The notes beneath the pieces are model-generated. The model saw only the letters and a program-made list of their open reading frames with translations. It ran no database searches and was not told where the DNA came from. From Acidimicrobiia bacterium (GTDB lineage Bacteria; Actinomycetota; Acidimicrobiia; Spongiisociales; UBA5794), in assembly GCA_013003395.1 (NCBI GenBank), contig JABDJC010000225.1, forward strand, positions 1 to 38,044: DNA of 38,044 nt. Direction: 5' to 3'. Position 1 is the first letter of the stretch. Each line of letters opens with the position of its first letter. Below, piece by piece: positions 1-8,461 of this stretch. The position numbers and the translations under genes are program-made.

Positions 1-559
1 CGTGTTCAGCGAGATGCCATATCCGTTCCCGCCCGACACGACCGGCGATCGCAACTTCGCCGCGCATAGAGAGGAACTCCAACATCTGCGTGACATTGCG
101 GTTGTTGGTCCAACCGGTGGAGCCCCACGAGGCAACGCAGGTGTCCGGAATGTCTCGAGACGTCAGCGGACCCGACTCGGCGAGTCGGTCTAGAACATCC
201 CGCCGAAAGGAGTCGTTGTCCTCGAGCCATTTTCGATGGCGTTCGTACGGGGGCCAGTCGGATGCGCCGGCCAAATACAGCCCCAGGTCGTCAGTTGGCC
301 TCACCAGCGCGTTGAGCTCGAACAAGGACCGGTCGTCCTCCAGAGCCTGTTTTAGATGTGCAGGGTCGTAGAGGGCACCAAGCCGGCTCCATGCGACGAG
401 GTCGGCGCTCGGGGCAATTGCAGCCGTCGGGTCGAGCTGCAGCATCGTGAGCTGGCGTACGGTTTCCACCAGATCGGTAGGTCGGTCCTTGGTCAAGAGC
501 TGTGCCCGGATGGCGATTCGTCTGGCATCGCGGACGGTCAGCTGATGTGTCGTGTTCAC
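1..559 (-). CDS. YcaQ-like winged-helix protein (HTH_42 family), 3' end off window
   Basis: About 186 residues are visible from a GTG start at 559; the frame stays open to the window edge, so the C-terminal part is missing. The N-terminus begins V/MNTTHQLTVRDARRIAIRAQ and continues with VRQLTMLQLDPTAAIAPSAD, the pattern I know from the winged-helix, YcaQ-like family (interstrand-crosslink DNA glycosylases such as E. coli YcaQ and actinobacterial relatives). Further features are an RPTDDLGLY-like segment and a second helix-turn-helix-like stretch near residues 130-170. A stop codon lies 48 bases upstream in frame, and this GTG is the only plausible start; no strong ribosome binding site precedes it. 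It is separated by about 50 bases from the response-regulator gene transcribed in the same direction. A DNA-repair glycosylase role is inferred from the family only, because the catalytic region lies partly outside the window. Confidence 0.75.
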   Translation of the reverse strand, partial: MNTTHQLTVRDARRIAIRAQLLTKDRPTDLVETVRQLTMLQLDPTAAIAPSADLVAWSRLGALYDPAHLKQALEDDRSLFELNALVRPTDDLGLYLAGASDWPPYERHRKWLEDNDSFRRDVLDRLAESGPLTSRDIPDTCVASWGSTGWTNNRNVTQMLEFLSMRGEVAIAGRVGRERIWHLAEH

Positions 560-608
560 GATCGGGAGCCTACGACGCCCGATCGCTGCGGCGCACCTCC
601 GCCAGCGC

Positions 609-1262
609 CTAGCTCATCCGTCCGGTTTCGTACGCCCAGATGGCCAACTCCACACGATTTCGGGTTTCGAGTTTCATCATGAGGCTGGCCACGTGGGTCT
701 TCACGGTGCTCAAACTGATGAACAGCTCTTCTGCGATCTCTCCGTTCGTGCGCCCTCTCGCCACTGTGATCAGTACCTGTTCTTCACGCTCGGTGAGCGG
801 CCAACTCGGCTGCGCGGGTGGAACGTTGTCGGCTGATTTCGCGAACGCTTCGAGAAGACGTGCGGTGACCTTCGGCGCGATCAATGCGTCGCCATTGGCC
901 GCTGCATGAATCGCCTGCATGAGCAACTCCGGTCCGGCATCCTTCAGCAAGAATCCCTTGGCGCCGGCCTTGAGCGCACCGTGGACGTACTCATCGAGGT
1001 CGAATGTGGTGATGATGACGATCGCCAGCGGATCCTCCACGTCCGGTCCGGCGAGACGCCGCGTCGCCTCGATGCCATCCATTTCAGGCATCCGGATGTC
1101 GAAGAGGCAGACGTCGGGTCGGAGGTCCAATGCCATCCTCACCGCCTCCGCCCCGTCGGCAGCGAGGCCGACGACCTCGATACCTGGTTGAGCGTTCAGG
1201 ATCATGCTCAAACCGGTGCGCACCAACTCCTGGTCGTCGGCGACGAGCACGCGAATGCTCAC
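609..1262 (-). CDS. NarL/FixJ-type response regulator
   Basis: 217 residues, full length for the family. The receiver domain spans about residues 1-125, with the acidic pair D9-D10, the phospho-acceptor D55 in LFDIRMPEMDG and the conserved lysine in GFLLKDAG. A LuxR-type helix-turn-helix follows at about 150-215, with LTEREEQVLITVARGRTNGEIA and the recognition helix around LSTVKTHVASL. Its ATG overlaps the stop of the upstream sensor kinase (ATGA, 1259-1262), so the two are very probably translationally coupled and form one two-component system. It is expected to bind DNA as a phosphorylated dimer in the cytoplasm. The divergent MMPL transporter gene and the long inverted repeat at 2437-2474 are the obvious candidate targets, but that is inference from position. 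Confidence 0.93.
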   Translation of the reverse strand: MSIRVLVADDQELVRTGLSMILNAQPGIEVVGLAADGAEAVRMALDLRPDVCLFDIRMPEMDGIEATRRLAGPDVEDPLAIVIITTFDLDEYVHGALKAGAKGFLLKDAGPELLMQAIHAAANGDALIAPKVTARLLEAFAKSADNVPPAQPSWPLTEREEQVLITVARGRTNGEIAEELFISLSTVKTHVASLMMKLETRNRVELAIWAYETGRMS

Positions 1263-2398
1263 GGCTTGTCGCCATTCTTGGGGAGCACCGCTTCAACTAT
1301 CCAGCCGCGTTGGGGACCGGGCCCTGCCGCAAAGGTGCCTCCAAGCAGCTTCGCCCGCTCTGCCATGCCTGCGAGACCGAATCCGTCGGGATTGACCGAC
1401 GTCGGGCGCGCCCCGTCGTCAGAGACGGTGAGCCGCACCGAATCGGCGTCGCCGACGACGTCCACCGACACCCTCGACCCACCGCGGGCGTGTCGCCTCG
1501 AGTTGGTGACCGACTCCTGGGCGATCCGATAGACGGCCGTCGCCACTGCGGGCCGAAGCTCTTGGACGTCGCCAGAAATCTGCACTGCAACAGCCGGACC
1601 GTGGCCTGACACGTCTGCGAGACGGGCGACATCAGCCAGTTCCGGCTGCGGCGCCAGGTCGGCCGCAACGCCATCTCGCAGAATTCCGACCATGGAGCGC
1701 ATGTCGCTCAACGTGCGCGACGCCGCCTCCTCGATGACGTCCAGCGTTCGGATCGCCGCCTCGGGGTCGTTCGGTGCCACGGCACGACCGGCCTGTGCCT
1801 GGATGGCGATCGCTGATACGTGGTGGGCAACGGTGTCGTGAAGCTCACGCGCCAGTTGCTCGCGTTCCTCCATGCGGATTCTGTCCATCTGCTGCTCTCG
1901 TGAGGCCTTGCGGAAGCGCACCGAAGCTCCGATCGCGGCGGGGAACAACAGAAAGATGGATCCTCCGATTGCCTCTCCCCAGGCGCCGTTGCCATCGATG
2001 AGGACGAACCACGGGAAGACGACCATGATTGGTAAGACGAGGAGCGCGTGACGCCCCGAACCCCATCGCAAGATGGCGTAGGGGATCATGAGCATGAACG
2101 CACCCGTGTAGATGCCGTCGCTGAATGTCCCCGCGATGGCCGATGCGATCTCGATTGCGGCGACTGATCCAAACGCTCCCACGGCGAGGGCGAATGGATG
2201 GATCCGACGCCATGGCAGCGCGAGGGCGGCCGCAACCGTCACGGCCAGATGTGCGAGCTCCCATGGAATATCGCGTAGCGCTGCTTCCACGATCGCACCA
2301 ACTACAAGAACCGCAGTGAGCACCCAATCGGCTCTACCTGGCGGTGGTGGGTTGGCAACTCTGGGTTCGTTCCAGAATGTTCGTAGTGCGTTTCGCAT
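1259..2398 (-). CDS. DesK/NarX-type sensor histidine kinase
   Basis: 379 residues from ATG at 2398. The reading frame is open far upstream, but that part is the antisense of the MMPL gene and is not coding. The N-terminal half holds about five hydrophobic segments (residues 24-160), for example WVLTAVLVVGAIVEAAL and LVLPIMVVFPWFVLI, so the sensor region is membrane-embedded with little extracellular domain. A HisKA_3 dimerisation domain follows with the phospho-acceptor H187 in ELARELHDTVAHHVS. Next comes a HATPase domain with the N-box (AQESVTNSRRHA) and a G-box near DGFGLAGMAERA. It is the cognate kinase of the overlapping response regulator. Kinases of this shape often respond to membrane or cell-envelope stress, which would suit control of the adjacent lipid-type exporter; the signal itself cannot be read from the sequence. 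Confidence 0.9.
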   Translation of the reverse strand: MRNALRTFWNEPRVANPPPPGRADWVLTAVLVVGAIVEAALRDIPWELAHLAVTVAAALALPWRRIHPFALAVGAFGSVAAIEIASAIAGTFSDGIYTGAFMLMIPYAILRWGSGRHALLVLPIMVVFPWFVLIDGNGAWGEAIGGSIFLLFPAAIGASVRFRKASREQQMDRIRMEEREQLARELHDTVAHHVSAIAIQAQAGRAVAPNDPEAAIRTLDVIEEAASRTLSDMRSMVGILRDGVAADLAPQPELADVARLADVSGHGPAVAVQISGDVQELRPAVATAVYRIAQESVTNSRRHARGGSRVSVDVVGDADSVRLTVSDDGARPTSVNPDGFGLAGMAERAKLLGGTFAAGPGPQRGWIVEAVLPKNGDKP

Positions 2399-2436
2399 TC
2401 TTCGGTCAGCGTAGGGGACGTTGCTGTCGCGACCAT

Positions 2437-2474
2437 CGGCCGAAAGGACGACCTCTGGGCGGTCCGTTCGGCCG
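2437..2474. promoter_or_regulatory. 13-bp inverted repeat in divergent control region
   Basis: Arms CGGCCGAAAGGAC (2437-2449) and GTCCGTTCGGCCG (2462-2474) pair at 12 of 13 positions, separated by 12 bases. The repeat lies in the gap between the divergent kinase and MMPL genes. It could be an operator for the neighbouring response regulator, or a hairpin in the MMPL leader. No convincing -10/-35 pair was identified next to it. Confidence 0.5.
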
Positions 2475-2552
2475 GGGTAGATCTGACCTCTGCTCCGATG
2501 CGGCGAGGACGCCGGTTCGAGACGATGCCTCGACATTCCACAAGGAGGACAG

Positions 2553-4787
2553 ATGTCGAACGCGTTGTATCGATTGGGCCGGATGGCCGCTGGACGGCCT
2601 CTGAGGGTCATCGGAGTATGGGCGCTGCTCGCCGTGCTCGTGATTGGCGCCTCGGCCGTAGCTGGGGAGGAGTTGCAGGACTCGATGGCTGTGCCTGGAC
2701 TCGACTCCCAGCAAGCCGTTGAGCTACTGGCCGCAGCGCACTCAGATGCCGCCGGAGTGACGGCCGAGGTGGTACTGACTCCACGAGACAGCGGCATCAC
2801 CTTCTTCGACTCCTCACCTGCCGCCACCGGGTTGGCAGAGGTGCAACGGTTGGTGGCTGGGCTGCCGCACGTGATCGGAACCACCGATCCCGCGGGTGCG
2901 CTCGAGGCGGGCAGCGACGCCGCGATCGCCAGCGGCTCCTTCTCGCCGGACGGACGCATTGCTCTGATCCGCGTGCAGTACCCGGTCGTCGAGGACCTGA
3001 GTGTTGCGGATCTGGAGGCATTCAAGGCCTTCGCCGATGAGGCCGCGGCGGTGACGTCGCTTCAAGTCGAGCTGAGTGGCGACCTGTTCTCGGCATTCGA
3101 GAGCACAGAGACGAATGCTGGCGAGATGATCGGGCTTGTCGTGGCTGCCGTCATTCTGCTCGTCGCGTTCGGATCGATTATCGCCATGGGATTGCCCATC
3201 GGCGTTGCGTTGTTCGGCATCGTGCTCGGGGTCTCCGCAATGCCGCTGATCAGTCGGATCGTCGACATTCCGAGTTTCGCTCCCGAGATGGGGAGCATGA
3301 TCGGCATCGGTGTGGGCATCGACTACGCCCTGTTCCTCGTGACGCGCCACCGTGAGCACCTCGCCCAAGGCATGACCGTGGTCGAATCCGCCGGTAGAGC
3401 AGCCGCAACGGCCGGTCAAGCGATCGTATTCGCCGGCGGCACGGTGGTCATCGCCATTCTCGGCATGGCCGTCGCAGGGATCCCGTTCATGACTGCAGGC
3501 GGGTTGGCTACGGCCGTGATCGTCTTCATCATGGTGATGGCCTCGATCACGTTGCTACCGGCCTTCCTCGGGCTGGCCGGCCATCGCATGAAGGCGCTCA
3601 AGCAAGGTCGCAAGGCTGGCTTCGGTGCCGGCGGATGGATGCGTTGGGGCCGCCACGTCTCAAAGAATGCCGCGGTCTACGCCGTCGGTACGACGTTGTT
3701 GCTTCTTGCTCTCACTGCTCCGGTACTAGGGCTTCGGCTCGGCTTCCCAGACGATGGAACGCTTCCAGAGTCACGCACCGAGCGGCGGGCCTACGACTTG
3801 GTGGCGGAGGGCTTTGGGCCTGGCGCCAATGGTCCGCTACTCGTCGCCATCGACATCTCTGAGGACGGTTCGGTGGTCACACCGCTGGCAGAGGCAGTTG
3901 CCGCGGACGCCGGTATCGCCTCTGTCGTTCCGCCCATCGTTGACGAAGCAGCCGGGGTTGCGACCCTTGTTGCCTATCCGACAACAGCACCACAGGACGG
4001 TGCGACGGTCGACACCATCAACCGGCTCCGCGGCGACGTGTTCCCGACGGTTCTCGACGGCAGCCAGGCAACGGCTCACGTCGGCGGACTGACGGCGAGC
4101 TTCGCCGACATGGGGGAGAAGGTGGCTGATCGACTGCCGTTCTTCATCGGCACCGTGATCCTGTTGTCGTTTGTCCTGCTGACGCTGCTGTTCCGCTCCA
4201 TCCTTGTTCCGCTCAAGGCGGCGCTGCTCAACCTGCTCAGTATCGGCGCCGCCTACGGAGTGCTGGTGATGGTGTTCCAGTGGGGTTGGGGCATGGGTTT
4301 CATTGGGCTCGAGTCAACGGTGCCGATCATCTCGTTCATACCGATGTTCATGTTTGCCGTGCTGTTCGGCCTTTCCATGGACTACGAGGTCTTCCTCCTC
4401 TCACGAGTTCGTGAGGACTACATCATCACTCGCGACAACGAAGGCTCGGTGATCCGGGGGATCGGGAGCACGGCGCGGGTCATCACCTCGGCTGCGCTCA
4501 TCATGATCTCGGTGTTCGGAGGGTTTGTGCTCGGATCGGACCCGACCATCAAGATGGTGGGCATCGGATTGGCGACGGCGATCTTCGTGGACGCGACCAT
4601 CGTTCGGATGGTCTTGGTGCCGGCCACCATGAAGCTCATGGGCGACGCCAACTGGTGGCTGCCTGGTTGGCTCGACCGGCTGCTCCCGACCATTCACATG
4701 GAAGGCGAGGCCGGACTGCCGGCACCACAGATGGTGGCTGACACCCTGAGCGAGGAACCGGTTGCCGAACTCGTCTCGGTGAGCTGA
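2553..4787 (+). CDS. MMPL-family RND transporter
   Basis: 744 residues, with a canonical ribosome binding site (AAGGAGG) eight bases before the ATG. It has the two-fold RND/MMPL layout. The first transmembrane helix (about 18-38) is followed by an extracytoplasmic loop and then a five-helix block containing GVGIDYALFLVTRHRE. A second copy of the same arrangement has FGLSMDYEVFLLSRVREDY near residues 605-625. The Asp-Tyr pairs in both halves correspond to the proton-relay positions known from MmpL3-type proteins. Members export lipids, siderophores or drugs across the inner membrane using the proton gradient. The gene is divergent from a two-component system, with an inverted repeat between them, which suggests dedicated regulation. 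The substrate is unknown. Confidence 0.92.
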   Translation: MSNALYRLGRMAAGRPLRVIGVWALLAVLVIGASAVAGEELQDSMAVPGLDSQQAVELLAAAHSDAAGVTAEVVLTPRDSGITFFDSSPAATGLAEVQRLVAGLPHVIGTTDPAGALEAGSDAAIASGSFSPDGRIALIRVQYPVVEDLSVADLEAFKAFADEAAAVTSLQVELSGDLFSAFESTETNAGEMIGLVVAAVILLVAFGSIIAMGLPIGVALFGIVLGVSAMPLISRIVDIPSFAPEMGSMIGIGVGIDYALFLVTRHREHLAQGMTVVESAGRAAATAGQAIVFAGGTVVIAILGMAVAGIPFMTAGGLATAVIVFIMVMASITLLPAFLGLAGHRMKALKQGRKAGFGAGGWMRWGRHVSKNAAVYAVGTTLLLLALTAPVLGLRLGFPDDGTLPESRTERRAYDLVAEGFGPGANGPLLVAIDISEDGSVVTPLAEAVAADAGIASVVPPIVDEAAGVATLVAYPTTAPQDGATVDTINRLRGDVFPTVLDGSQATAHVGGLTASFADMGEKVADRLPFFIGTVILLSFVLLTLLFRSILVPLKAALLNLLSIGAAYGVLVMVFQWGWGMGFIGLESTVPIISFIPMFMFAVLFGLSMDYEVFLLSRVREDYIITRDNEGSVIRGIGSTARVITSAALIMISVFGGFVLGSDPTIKMVGIGLATAIFVDATIVRMVLVPATMKLMGDANWWLPGWLDRLLPTIHMEGEAGLPAPQMVADTLSEEPVAELVSVS

Positions 4788-4814
4788 CTGCCGACACCAG
4801 AGCCGGTAGTGCGG

Positions 4815-4869
4815 GCGGGTGACGGGCGAGCGATACCATCTCACGATGGCTTGACTCGAGGTCACCCGC
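4815..4869 (+). promoter_or_regulatory. Nested stem-loop in leader of DUF5661 gene
   Basis: A perfect 9-bp inverted repeat, GCGGGTGAC (4815-4823) with GTCACCCGC (4861-4869), encloses a second small hairpin, CCATC-tcac-GATGG (4836-4849). It lies between the MMPL stop (4787) and the next start (4920). There is no T-run, so it looks more like a structured leader or operator than an intrinsic terminator. Confidence 0.4.
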
Positions 4870-4919
4870 TTGCAGATCTTGCGAGGGAGCGTTCGGGGGA
4901 AGGTGAAAGGAACCACAGC

Positions 4920-5354
4920 ATGGAATTACCCGAGTACATATCGAAGAGCGAGGTGCGCCGGGTGTGCGCTGAGCTTGGCATTCGAGATTGGACGGAACTG
5001 ACCGAATCATCAGTCACACTCGAGGAGGCTGCAATCATCCAGGCTGAACTTGGGAGCGTTGCTCTCGAAGTGACGGTCGATGAGTTCCGAGGCGGCCTCG
5101 AGGTTGAACTCGAGCATGGTTTGCGGTTCGCAGACGCGAACGTCACCAACAACCATCCACTGCTGACTGGCAAGATCGTCCTCGCGCATCTGCGTGAGAT
5201 GCTCGACTACTACGCGCGACTGCTCGTTGCCGAACTGGAAGGCGACATGTTCAAAGCCCTGGTGGCGGGTGACACAGCAAAGCTGGCAGCCAAATACGCC
5301 CAGGCACTCGAAGCTCGCAGCGAGCTGACGCGTTCAGAGGCCAGCCGCCGGTAA
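4920..5354 (+). CDS. DUF5661 family protein
   Basis: 144 residues starting at the ATG after AAAGGAACC. The middle carries the DUF5661 signature as I remember it: VDEFRGGLEVELEHG, then NVTNNHPLLTGKIVLAHLREMLDYY. The N-terminal region (SKSEVRRVCAELGIRDWTEL) is also helical. The protein is soluble, acidic and without signal peptide or membrane segments. No function is established for the family; the ELEHG and DYY motifs are typically its most conserved parts. It follows the MMPL gene after 132 bases that contain a structured inverted repeat, so it may have its own promoter. I give no functional prediction. Confidence 0.8.
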   Translation: MELPEYISKSEVRRVCAELGIRDWTELTESSVTLEEAAIIQAELGSVALEVTVDEFRGGLEVELEHGLRFADANVTNNHPLLTGKIVLAHLREMLDYYARLLVAELEGDMFKALVAGDTAKLAAKYAQALEARSELTRSEASRR

Positions 5355-5398
5355 CGCTGGCGTAGCTTTTGTTCATTTCGAAGGAGGAGACGACGCCG

Positions 5399-6073
5399 GT
5401 GACCGAATCGACGCGCAGAATCACGCCAGACGATTTCCATGCGACCGATGGTCTCAGCGACTGGCGGGTGCTCAGCGAGGGAGCCTGCGCTTTGTTCCGC
5501 ACAGAGACCCTTGCCGACAGCGTCCGGTTCGTCGAGGACATCAGCGCGATTCCCGGAATCGATTCCGATCGCCCTGCCATCGACCTGCGTTCGGACGGCG
5601 TCACCGTCAGGCTGGTGACGATGACCAGAGAGCACTATGGGCTGACGACCCGTGAGGTCGAACTGGCGAGGGCGATCTCGACGATTGCACAAAGCCAAGG
5701 TTTGGTCGCCGACCCGTCTGCGGTCCAGACGTTTCTCGTGGTACCCGGCGCTCCAGATACGGCTGAGATCATGCCGTTCTGGCGTGCTGTGCTCGGGTAT
5801 GACCCACGTCCGGACAGCCCCGAAGAGGACTTGGTTGACCTGCAACGCATCGGACCACCGTTTTGGTTCGAGCCGATGCAGGAGTCACGTCCTGGTGGCG
5901 AAGGGGCGATCCATGTCGCCGTGTGGGTGCCATACGACCAGGCGGAGGCAAGGGTGGCGGAGGCCCTGGCGGCTGGCGGGCGTCTCGTCTACGACAAGCA
6001 CGCCCCGGCGTGGTGGACCCTTGCCGATCCGGCAGGCAATGAAGCCGACATCGCCACCACGAAAGGCCGTTGA
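5399..6073 (+). CDS. PCD-like / VOC-domain fusion protein
   Basis: 224 residues from the GTG that sits nine bases after AAGGAGGAG; the longer frame from TTG at 5369 would place that site inside the gene and is rejected. Residues about 10-100 resemble pterin-4a-carbinolamine dehydratase (DDFHATDGLSDWRVLSEGA, then LTTREVELARAI). Residues about 105-224 form a glyoxalase/VOC half (FWRAVLGYDP, then IHVAVWVPYDQAEARV and a C-terminal WWTLADPAGNEADI). The His-His-Pro catalytic motif usual in true PCD enzymes is absent; the equivalent stretch reads PGIDSDRPAIDLR. The fusion is familiar in actinobacteria, where the real activity is unclear. It is a soluble cytoplasmic protein. The gene lies 45 bases after the DUF5661 gene. 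Confidence 0.82.
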   Translation: MTESTRRITPDDFHATDGLSDWRVLSEGACALFRTETLADSVRFVEDISAIPGIDSDRPAIDLRSDGVTVRLVTMTREHYGLTTREVELARAISTIAQSQGLVADPSAVQTFLVVPGAPDTAEIMPFWRAVLGYDPRPDSPEEDLVDLQRIGPPFWFEPMQESRPGGEGAIHVAVWVPYDQAEARVAEALAAGGRLVYDKHAPAWWTLADPAGNEADIATTKGR

Positions 6074-6216
6074 GATCCGGACCGGGTCGAGCTTTCCCGT
6101 CTCGGCCACACCTACCGAACGGGCACCGACCCGCCGTGAGGTACGGCCGGTACGTCGGCCACCTCCATAACACCGCTGGGCGTACACTCACCGTGAGCGA
6201 CCGAAAGACCAGCATC

Positions 6217-8442
6217 ATGGTGACCATCGATCCGTCCACCCGCGTCGAGTACCGCACCTGTCCGCTGTGCGAAGCGACGTGCGGCCTCGAGATCACGATC
6301 AACGATGGCGCGGTCGGACGAATTCGCGGCGACCGTGATGACGTGTTCTCTCACGGTTTCATCTGTCCCAAAGGATCGACGCTCAAGCAGCTCGAAGCGG
6401 ATCCCGATCGGCTGCGGGTGCCTCAGATTCGTAATGGCAACGAGTGGCGCGATGCCACTTGGGACGAGGCATTCGAACTGATTGCTGAACGCATGGGCTC
6501 GATAATCGCAGAGCACGGTTCGAACGCGGTCGGCGTCTACCTCGGAAACCCCAACGTGCACAATCTCTCTGGGCTGCTCTACAACCGTGTTCTCCTGCGG
6601 TCGCTTCGGACTCAGAAGATCTTCAGCGCGGCAACCGTCGACCAGATGCCGAAGCACGTGTCGAGCGGACTCATGTTCGGGCACCCTGACCTCATCCCTG
6701 TGCCAGACATCGACCGCACCGACTACCTACTCATGCTGGGCGCCGACCCGTACGAATCGAACGGCAGCCTTGCCACTGCGCCCGATTGGCCCGGACGTCT
6801 CGAAGCGATCAAAGCACGGGGCGGCAAAGTAGTCGTCGTCGACCCGCGTCGCTCGAAGACCGCGGCAAACGCCAGCGAGCACCTTGCCATCCGACCCGGC
6901 ACGGATCCGCTCTTCCTGGCGGCGATCGCTGCGACATTGGTCGACGAGAATCTGCTCGCGGCGCAGCCCGATCACCACAATCGACTGGACGAAGCGGCTG
7001 CAGCGCTGGTCAGCTTCACCGCGGAGCGTGTTGCACCAGCCACGGGGATTGATGCCGAGACCACCCGCCGCATCGCGAGGGAGCTGTCGGCTGCCGAATC
7101 GGGTGTTGTGTACGGCCGAATCGGCACGCACACCGTTCGCCACGGCACGGTCGCCTCGTGGCTCGTCGATCTCATCAACGCGATGACTGGCAACCTCGAC
7201 CGCGCCGGAGGCGCCATGTTCGCCAAAGCCGCACACGAGCAGCCACGGTCCAAGCGCGGGTTCGCCACCGGTCGGTGGAGTTCGAGGGTCCGCAGTGCAC
7301 CCGAGGTCCGGGGCGAACTGCCGTGCAGCGTCATGGCGGAAGAGATCACGACCCCAGGCGAGGGTCAGATGAAGGCCATGATCATCGTGGCCGGCAACCC
7401 TGTGGTCTCAACTCCGAACGCTGACCGCCTCGACGAGGCGCTTGACGAACTCGACTTCATGGTGTCGGTAGACATGTACCGCAACGAGACGAGTCGCAAA
7501 GCTGACGTCATACTTCCAGCCACTTCGCCGCTCCAGCGGTCGCACTACGACCTTGCGTTCTACGGGTTGTCGTTGCGGAACATCGCCAACTACTCGCCCG
7601 CTGTACTGCCGTTGGAGTCCGAGATGGAGGAGTGGGAGATCCTCACCAAGCTGTCGGCCATGTTCAGCGGTGCCGGGCCTGACGCCGACATCGCAGCGGC
7701 CGACGATGCGACGTTCGGCACGTACCTCCAGCGGATGATCGATGACCCCCGGTCGACCATCCACGGTCGGGACCATGCAGACATCACCTCCATGATCGGG
7801 GATCGCCGAGGCCCTGAGCGGTATGTCGACCTGCTGCTGCGCACCGGTCCCTACGGCGACGCATTCGGGTCCAACCCGGACGGCCTCACGCTCGCTTCCC
7901 TCGAAGCCGAACCCCACGGCATTGACCTGGGCCCGCTCGAACCCAGGCTGCCGGAAGCGTTGAGCACGCCCGATGGACTAGTCGACCTCGCACCGCAGGC
8001 GATCCTCGATGATCTGACGCGCCTGGAGCTGGCTGCTGACGACGTGCCGAACGGCGGCTATCTCCTCGTTGGAAGACGCCAGCTGCGCTCGAACAACTCG
8101 TGGATGCACAACCTCGACGTTCTGGTGAGGGGGAAGGACCGATGCACCCTTCTGATCCATCCCGATGACGCGGTGTCGGTCGGTGTTGGCGATGGCGGAC
8201 GTGCTGAGGTGTCGTCAGCTGCGGGCAAGATCGTCGTCACGGCTGAAGTGACCGAAGACATGATGCCCGGAGTGGTGAGCCTGCCGCATGGATGGGGTCA
8301 CAACAAAGACGGCATGGCGATCGCAGTGGCATCGGGAACTCCAGGCGTGAACTCGAACATCCTCGCCGACGAAAGCGATCTCGACCCGTTGTCAGGCAAC
8401 GCCACGCTGAACGCGATCCCGGTGACGGTTGCTGCCCTTTGA
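6217..8442 (+). CDS. Molybdopterin-dependent oxidoreductase (bis-PGD family)
   Basis: 741 residues from ATG 6217; GTG 6193 in the same frame is an alternative start. The N-terminus has the 4Fe-4S ligands Cys15, Cys18 and Cys22 (CPLCEATC) and Cys50 (FICPKG). The central domains carry LGADPYESNGS and VVVVDPRRSKTA, which are typical for the two MGD-binding Rossmann-like parts. The C-terminal domain (about residues 610-741) is the dinucleotide-binding barrel, with RRQLRSNNSWMHN and LPHGWGHN. In the region where the molybdenum ligand usually sits (FSAATVDQMPKHVSSG) there is no cysteine, so this is not a Cys- or Sec-ligated formate dehydrogenase. No Tat signal is seen, so it is probably cytoplasmic. 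No iron-sulfur or membrane subunit is encoded next to it, so the electron partner and substrate are unknown. Confidence 0.88.
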   Translation: MVTIDPSTRVEYRTCPLCEATCGLEITINDGAVGRIRGDRDDVFSHGFICPKGSTLKQLEADPDRLRVPQIRNGNEWRDATWDEAFELIAERMGSIIAEHGSNAVGVYLGNPNVHNLSGLLYNRVLLRSLRTQKIFSAATVDQMPKHVSSGLMFGHPDLIPVPDIDRTDYLLMLGADPYESNGSLATAPDWPGRLEAIKARGGKVVVVDPRRSKTAANASEHLAIRPGTDPLFLAAIAATLVDENLLAAQPDHHNRLDEAAAALVSFTAERVAPATGIDAETTRRIARELSAAESGVVYGRIGTHTVRHGTVASWLVDLINAMTGNLDRAGGAMFAKAAHEQPRSKRGFATGRWSSRVRSAPEVRGELPCSVMAEEITTPGEGQMKAMIIVAGNPVVSTPNADRLDEALDELDFMVSVDMYRNETSRKADVILPATSPLQRSHYDLAFYGLSLRNIANYSPAVLPLESEMEEWEILTKLSAMFSGAGPDADIAAADDATFGTYLQRMIDDPRSTIHGRDHADITSMIGDRRGPERYVDLLLRTGPYGDAFGSNPDGLTLASLEAEPHGIDLGPLEPRLPEALSTPDGLVDLAPQAILDDLTRLELAADDVPNGGYLLVGRRQLRSNNSWMHNLDVLVRGKDRCTLLIHPDDAVSVGVGDGGRAEVSSAAGKIVVTAEVTEDMMPGVVSLPHGWGHNKDGMAIAVASGTPGVNSNILADESDLDPLSGNATLNAIPVTVAAL

Positions 8443-8456
8443 TGCTGAAGGGCAGT
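8431..8456. terminator. Hairpin across the stop codon, possible weak terminator
   Basis: CTGCCCTT (8432-8439) pairs perfectly with AAGGGCAG (8448-8455) around an eight-base loop that includes the TGA of the oxidoreductase gene; a G-T wobble extends it. It lies between two converging genes. No T-tract follows on either strand, so termination would need help or the hairpin only protects the 3' end. Confidence 0.35.
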
Positions 8457-8461
8457 CGCCC

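Noticed and set aside
2399-3025. N-terminal extension of the sensor kinase frame
   Set aside because: The extension is antisense to the MMPL gene and low in complexity; a normal membrane-kinase start is at 2398.
2553-4787. MMPL gene as a drug-resistance determinant
   Set aside because: No substrate evidence; neighbouring genes give only a two-component system. I leave it as an MMPL transporter.
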